Of a stretch of 64,000 bases of DNA, positions 61,061-64,000 are shown in pieces. Positions within the stretch are counted from its first letter, which is position 1; each line of letters starts with the position of its first letter. The notes under the pieces are model-generated. The model saw nothing but the letters and a program-made list of their open reading frames with translations. It was not told the origin of the DNA and made no database searches. Source of the DNA: CAKZQX01 sp034435975 (GTDB lineage Bacteria; Chloroflexota; Chloroflexia; Chloroflexales; Chloroflexaceae); assembly GCA_034435975.1 (NCBI GenBank), contig DAOTWD010000120.1, positions 31,141 through 95,140 on the forward strand. The letters run 5' to 3'. The position numbers were made by a program, and so were the translations under genes.

Positions 61061-62173
61061 TCACATCACCTCCGCATACGCGGCCAGCACCCGCTCGGTA
61101 ACACTGGCCCACGAGAATTGTGTCGTGACCCACTCGCGCCCGGCCTGGCCCATGGCGTTGCGTCGCGCCGGGTCGTCCAGCAGCGTGCGAATACCGGCAG
61201 CCAGTGCGGGTGGATGCTGCGGCGGCACCAGCAAGCCGGTTTCGCCGGGCCGCACCACCTCCGGAAAGCCTCCAAAAGCGCTGGCAACCACGGGTGTGCC
61301 GCATGCCTGGGCCTCGACCAGCGCAATCCCAAAGGTTTCGTTGGCAAACGAGGCTCCAACCACCAGATCGACGCTGGCATACAGACGCGGCAGTTCTGTA
61401 CGTGGTATGCTGCCGAGAAAGGTAACCCGCGCTGCAACGCCAAAGGTTTCGGCCAGCCAGGTCAGGTGGGCGCGGTAAGGGCCATCACCGGCAATCAACA
61501 CGCGCGTGTGCGGCAACTCCGTCAGCGCCTGCAAGATGTATTGCACCCCCTTCCAGGGAATCAGACGACCGACAAAGAGCAGCAGTGCCTCGCCCGCCGG
61601 CGCATACCGCTGGCGTAGTGCCGCGTCGGGTGGCACCGGGCGGAAGAGGTCAAAATCCACCCCATTGTACACCACCCTGGGCATAATGCCATAATGTGCG
61701 GCTACGGTCTCGGCATTGAAGCGACTGCACGAGACCGCAATGTCCGCCCGTTTGCCCAGCAACTGGTCGCCAAGATAAAAGTCCTTGCCGTGACAGCCAA
61801 AAACGAGCTTCATGCCCGTCAACCGGCGTGCCAACAGTGCCGGCGCCAGGTCAAACGGCTTCTGGATATGCACGATGTCCGGGCGCAGCGCCACCAGGCC
61901 AGGGAGAGCCGCCACCGCAAACGACAGGCGTTCGAGGAGTTTGGCAAACCCGTAGAGTCGGCGCAAAGGCGGCAACGTGCGCCAGCGCGTGCGGCTGATG
62001 AACGGATAGCTTAGCACCCGTGCGCCGTGAACGACCTGCCGACAGGAACCGGTGCCACCAATGATCGACACCTGCAAGCCACGCCGGGTCAACTCGTGCG
62101 CCAGATCCCAGACGAAGCTTTCCACGCCACCGACCTGGGTGGTGGTCGTAAGATTGTAGAGACAGATGTGCAT
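61061..62173 (-). CDS. GT4-family glycosyltransferase
   Basis: 370 residues. MHICLYNLTTTTQVGGVE opens the acceptor domain with a glycine loop, followed by PDIVHIQKPFDLAP, VFGCHGKDFYLGDQL and the donor domain LLFVGRLIPWKGVQYILQAL with SFANETFGIALVEAQACGTP as EX7E motif. The chosen ATG at 62173 begins the fold; the frame runs on for 92 codons into a tandem-repeat array (SAPRRHVA repeats), which is not part of the protein. It is flanked on both sides by 8-bp period arrays, which suggests transfer or exchange as a cassette. It is followed by the related gene on the same strand. Confidence 0.92.
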   Translation of the reverse strand: MHICLYNLTTTTQVGGVESFVWDLAHELTRRGLQVSIIGGTGSCRQVVHGARVLSYPFISRTRWRTLPPLRRLYGFAKLLERLSFAVAALPGLVALRPDIVHIQKPFDLAPALLARRLTGMKLVFGCHGKDFYLGDQLLGKRADIAVSCSRFNAETVAAHYGIMPRVVYNGVDFDLFRPVPPDAALRQRYAPAGEALLLFVGRLIPWKGVQYILQALTELPHTRVLIAGDGPYRAHLTWLAETFGVAARVTFLGSIPRTELPRLYASVDLVVGASFANETFGIALVEAQACGTPVVASAFGGFPEVVRPGETGLLVPPQHPPALAAGIRTLLDDPARRNAMGQAGREWVTTQFSWASVTERVLAAYAEVM

Positions 62174-62186
62174 CAGGTTATCCAAA

Positions 62187-62426
62187 GACGCGACGTGGCG
62201 ACGAGGCGCAGACGCGACGTGGCGACGAGGCGCAGACGCGACGTGGCGACGAGGCGCAGACGCGACGTGGCGACGAGGCGCAGACGTGACGCGGCGACGA
62301 GGCGCAGACGCGACGTGGCGATGAGGCGCAGACGCGACGTGGCGACGAGGCGCAGACGCGACGTGGCGACGAGGCGCAGACGCGACGTGGCGACGAGGCG
62401 CAGACGTGACGCGGCGACGAGGCGTG
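62187..62426. repeat. Ten tandem 24-bp repeats
   Basis: Ten units with 8-bp sub-periodicity (GACGCGAC, GTGGCGAC, GAGGCGCA). Units 5 (62283) and 10 (62403) carry GTGACGCGG, and unit 6 (62307) GAT for GAC. Units 1-5 and 6-10 are nearly the same five-unit block, so a 120-bp block was probably duplicated. All six frames are open or almost open. Confidence 0.95.
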
Positions 62427-62433
62427 GATTGCT

Positions 62434-62513
62434 CCTCGCATCCTCGCATCCTCGCGTGCCCGCATCCTCACATCCTCGCATCCTCGCGTGCCCGCATCCT
62501 CGCATCCTCGCCT
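62434..62513. repeat. Ten 8-bp units of CCTCGCAT type
   Basis: Ten imperfect units (CCTCGCAT, CCTCGCGT, GCCCGCAT, CCTCACAT, CCTCGCCT), directly beside the 24-bp array and similar to the array at 61011-61058 on the other side of the glycosyltransferase. Confidence 0.9.
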
Positions 62514-62530
62514 CACGTCGAAAACACGTG

Positions 62531-63190
62531 TCACCTGTCACCGGAAGGCTGCCCACGGCCTTCTGGTGACAGGGCACCGACGGGCGCGTCAGCGAAAAAG
62601 TTCGAGACAATGGCTCGTACTGGCAGTGTCGGTGATATCAACTCGGCATCACCAGCGACCATGATACTCTGCTGATAATCTGCCAGTGTCGCATCGGGCA
62701 GACTACAAACCAGCACATCGCGGCTGGTGGGCCGCACAATCCAGTATTCGGGCACACCTGCCTGGGCGTAGGCATGACGTTTCGTGTGTGTATCCATGCT
62801 CGGATGTGAAGGAAATACAACTTCAACCATGAGTGCGGGAATACCGAAAATACCTCGCTGCTGGATACAGCCTAGATCAGCGGTGCGTACGACCACAATG
62901 TCTGGTTGTACCGGGTCGCAGTTGGGCATAAAAACACCAATGGGTGCCCACACAGTCAATCCGTGCTGGTGATCATCAATCTGATGAAACAAGGTGCGTA
63001 CAATCTGCCGAATGATCCACTGATGGAAAAAATCTGGCGCAGTCGTCATATACAGCACTCCATCAATCACTTCGTAGCGCTGCCCATCGTCCGGCAATTG
63101 TTCCCAGCGGGTACGATCCCAGGTTGCATCCAGTGAACGTAGCACCAGATCTGGTGTCTGAGGCCCTGGTATGGATATCGAGCTATACAT
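62531..63190 (-). CDS. Uma2-family (DUF820) PD-(D/E)XK nuclease-like protein
   Basis: 219 residues. The RYEVIDGVLYM start, the VQPDIVVV strand with the PD-type acidic residue, LMVEVVFPSHPSMD and HAYAQAGVPEYWIV blocks are typical of the Uma2 family, a restriction-endonuclease-like fold found in many copies in Cyanobacteria and Chloroflexi, whose role is unknown. The last 15 residues are read from a perfect-looking hairpin repeat (62536-62571), so the original C-terminus was probably replaced. A second Uma2-type gene lies upstream. Confidence 0.85.
   Translation of the reverse strand: MYSSISIPGPQTPDLVLRSLDATWDRTRWEQLPDDGQRYEVIDGVLYMTTAPDFFHQWIIRQIVRTLFHQIDDHQHGLTVWAPIGVFMPNCDPVQPDIVVVRTADLGCIQQRGIFGIPALMVEVVFPSHPSMDTHTKRHAYAQAGVPEYWIVRPTSRDVLVCSLPDATLADYQQSIMVAGDAELISPTLPVRAIVSNFFADAPVGALSPEGRGQPSGDR
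62536..62571. repeat. Palindromic repeat at the end of a Uma2 gene
   Basis: TGTCACC-g-GAAGGC and GCCTTC-t-GGTGACA pair over 13 bp with one mismatch and an 8-nt loop. It contributes the last codons of the minus-strand Uma2 gene. Confidence 0.8.
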
Positions 63191-63377
63191 ATCTGCTACT
63201 TTCTTGATAACCAGAGGTACTCGAAAGCACCCCTTGTCTATTGCTAAAATTCCTGCTTCATTCTGTACTGCCCGCTCAAGCGCGGGGCTTACACGCAGGC
63301 CACGTCGGCGGGCTTTGCGAGGCCGTAGCCCGATGCTTCAGCGTCTGGGCACACGTGACTGTGTACATCCTGCCAAT

Positions 63378-63953
63378 TTACGCGATCGTCACCTGGCAGC
63401 CACAGTGCAACATGAACGTCCGGGGGAGCGCGTGTTCGGCACTGGCTTGTCCATGGCTAAAATGGGTGACACGTCTGGCACGCGGATCAACCACCAGCAC
63501 ATCCTTCACGCCCTGCGCCAGATACCAGGGCGGGTTGATGCTCAGATCTTTTGCTTCGTAGTCCAGGCTAACAATTTCAATAACCGCTTCTGGCACCTGT
63601 TCCCAGGCCTCATCAATATCCGGTGGCTCGACACAAAAGATTGCAATATCCGGGCGCTTCAACGATCCATCAGGGAATTTTAGCATGACATCGGACAGAT
63701 GATAGCAGAGACAATGAGTATGGGCGCAGCAGCGGGGTGCCACAGTATGTCCACCGGTCTCCGTCTGCCGCTGCTGCGCCCCTACAAGGTACACAGGCGC
63801 AATCGTAGCGCGAATACGGTCAATCATTTTCTGATGACGAGGACTGGGCCGGAGCCGCCAGGTGCGCGTGCCGCCCGTAATCTCCAGTTTGATCTGGCCC
63901 TCGTGTAACAGTCGCTCAAGATAGGTTCCAATGTCCTCGTGCTGATGGTGCAT
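63378..63953 (-). CDS. Uma2-family protein interrupted by an in-frame palindromic insertion
   Basis: 191 residues. The C-terminal half is a good Uma2 match: DVMLKFPDGSLKRPDIAIFC, VPEAVIEIVSLDYEAKDL, YLAQGVKDVLVVDPRARRVT. The N-terminal half has HQKMIDRIRATIAPV, and between the two about 27 residues (LVGAQQRQTETGGHTVAPRC and a few more) come from a palindrome at 63722-63781. The frame is preserved, so the protein may still be made with an added surface loop. The ATG at 63953 is 47 bp from the window edge; its promoter is probably outside. Confidence 0.8.
   Translation of the reverse strand: MHHQHEDIGTYLERLLHEGQIKLEITGGTRTWRLRPSPRHQKMIDRIRATIAPVYLVGAQQRQTETGGHTVAPRCCAHTHCLCYHLSDVMLKFPDGSLKRPDIAIFCVEPPDIDEAWEQVPEAVIEIVSLDYEAKDLSINPPWYLAQGVKDVLVVDPRARRVTHFSHGQASAEHALPRTFMLHCGCQVTIA
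63722..63781. repeat. Palindromic element inside a gene
   Basis: GGGCGCAGCAGCGG (63722-63735) is perfectly inverted at 63768-63781 with 32 bp between. It is an insertion within the Uma2 coding sequence that keeps the frame open. Confidence 0.85.
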
Positions 63954-64000
63954 CGATCAGCCTTTCGTAAACTATCGCCGCATACCTCATACCGCTCCAC

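Noticed and set aside
62187..62426. CRISPR array
   Set aside because: The repeats are contiguous with no unique spacers; this is a minisatellite.
62027..62610. Long open frames on both strands over the 24-bp array, encoding octapeptide repeats
   Set aside because: The unit is 24 bp without stops, so several frames are open automatically; there is no ribosome site and the composition is that of the DNA repeat.

Overview
The window reads as chromosomal DNA of a filamentous anoxygenic phototroph-type Chloroflexota, most like Chloroflexus. This is an inference from gene content and style: a tilS-hpt-ftsH block, a bacterial deoxyhypusine-synthase homologue, a GlmU-like nucleotidyltransferase, Uma2-type proteins, a huge alpha-2-macroglobulin-like protein, and many palindromic dispersed repeats between genes. 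GC content looks moderate and gene density is about 85%. No rRNA, CRISPR array, prophage or intact insertion sequence was seen.

Layout. 0.3-7.6 kb (minus strand): ubiX, ftsH, hpt, tilS, a CAU-anticodon tRNA and an M20-family protein that has lost its metal ligands. 7.6-12 kb: a gap holding a possible structured RNA, then ssb, an iron-type alcohol dehydrogenase with a small monooxygenase-like protein, and the deoxyhypusine-synthase homologue. 12.6-20 kb (plus): a dihydrouridine synthase, a DUF885 metalloprotein, a small flavodoxin-fold protein, a LuxR-type remnant, a sugar ABC importer lacking its ATPase, and a DUF554 membrane protein. 20-23 kb (minus): two tandem folC-like genes and tRNA-Lys. 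23-33 kb: an orphan parB with a parS-like site, a PfkB kinase beside a CDP-alcohol phosphatidyltransferase, gatC, asnS, an intact M20 peptidase, and a second parA-parB pair. 33-39 kb: a 1945-residue alpha-2-macroglobulin-like protein behind a small IS630-type MITE.

40-46.4 kb is the clearest functional unit. A SAM-I riboswitch with a visible terminator/antiterminator switch precedes mtnA, a MetE-like gene, a PfkB (probable adenosine kinase) gene, ahcY and metK. Together they make S-adenosylmethionine and handle its two by-products, methylthioribose-1-phosphate and S-adenosylhomocysteine/adenosine. 46.4-54.4 kb: a Sir2 deacylase-GNAT pair, a membrane-anchored pseudokinase with an SH3-like tail, a very large membrane protein combining a PqqD-like segment, an M50 protease core and two cNMP-type domains, and greA. 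54.4-62.2 kb: phosphomutase remnants, a phosphomutase-like protein without catalytic residues, a membrane YvcK/CofD-like protein, a GlmU-like protein and two GT4 glycosyltransferases, one of them flanked by 8-bp-period tandem arrays. The last 1.5 kb carries two Uma2-type genes, one with an in-frame palindromic insertion.

The recurring theme is degenerate enzymes kept as intact genes (M20-like, MetE-like, pseudokinase, pseudo-phosphomutase). The best candidates for an undescribed system are the PqqD/M50/cNMP membrane protein with its neighbouring pseudokinase, and the phosphomutase-like/YvcK-like/GlmU-like cluster.
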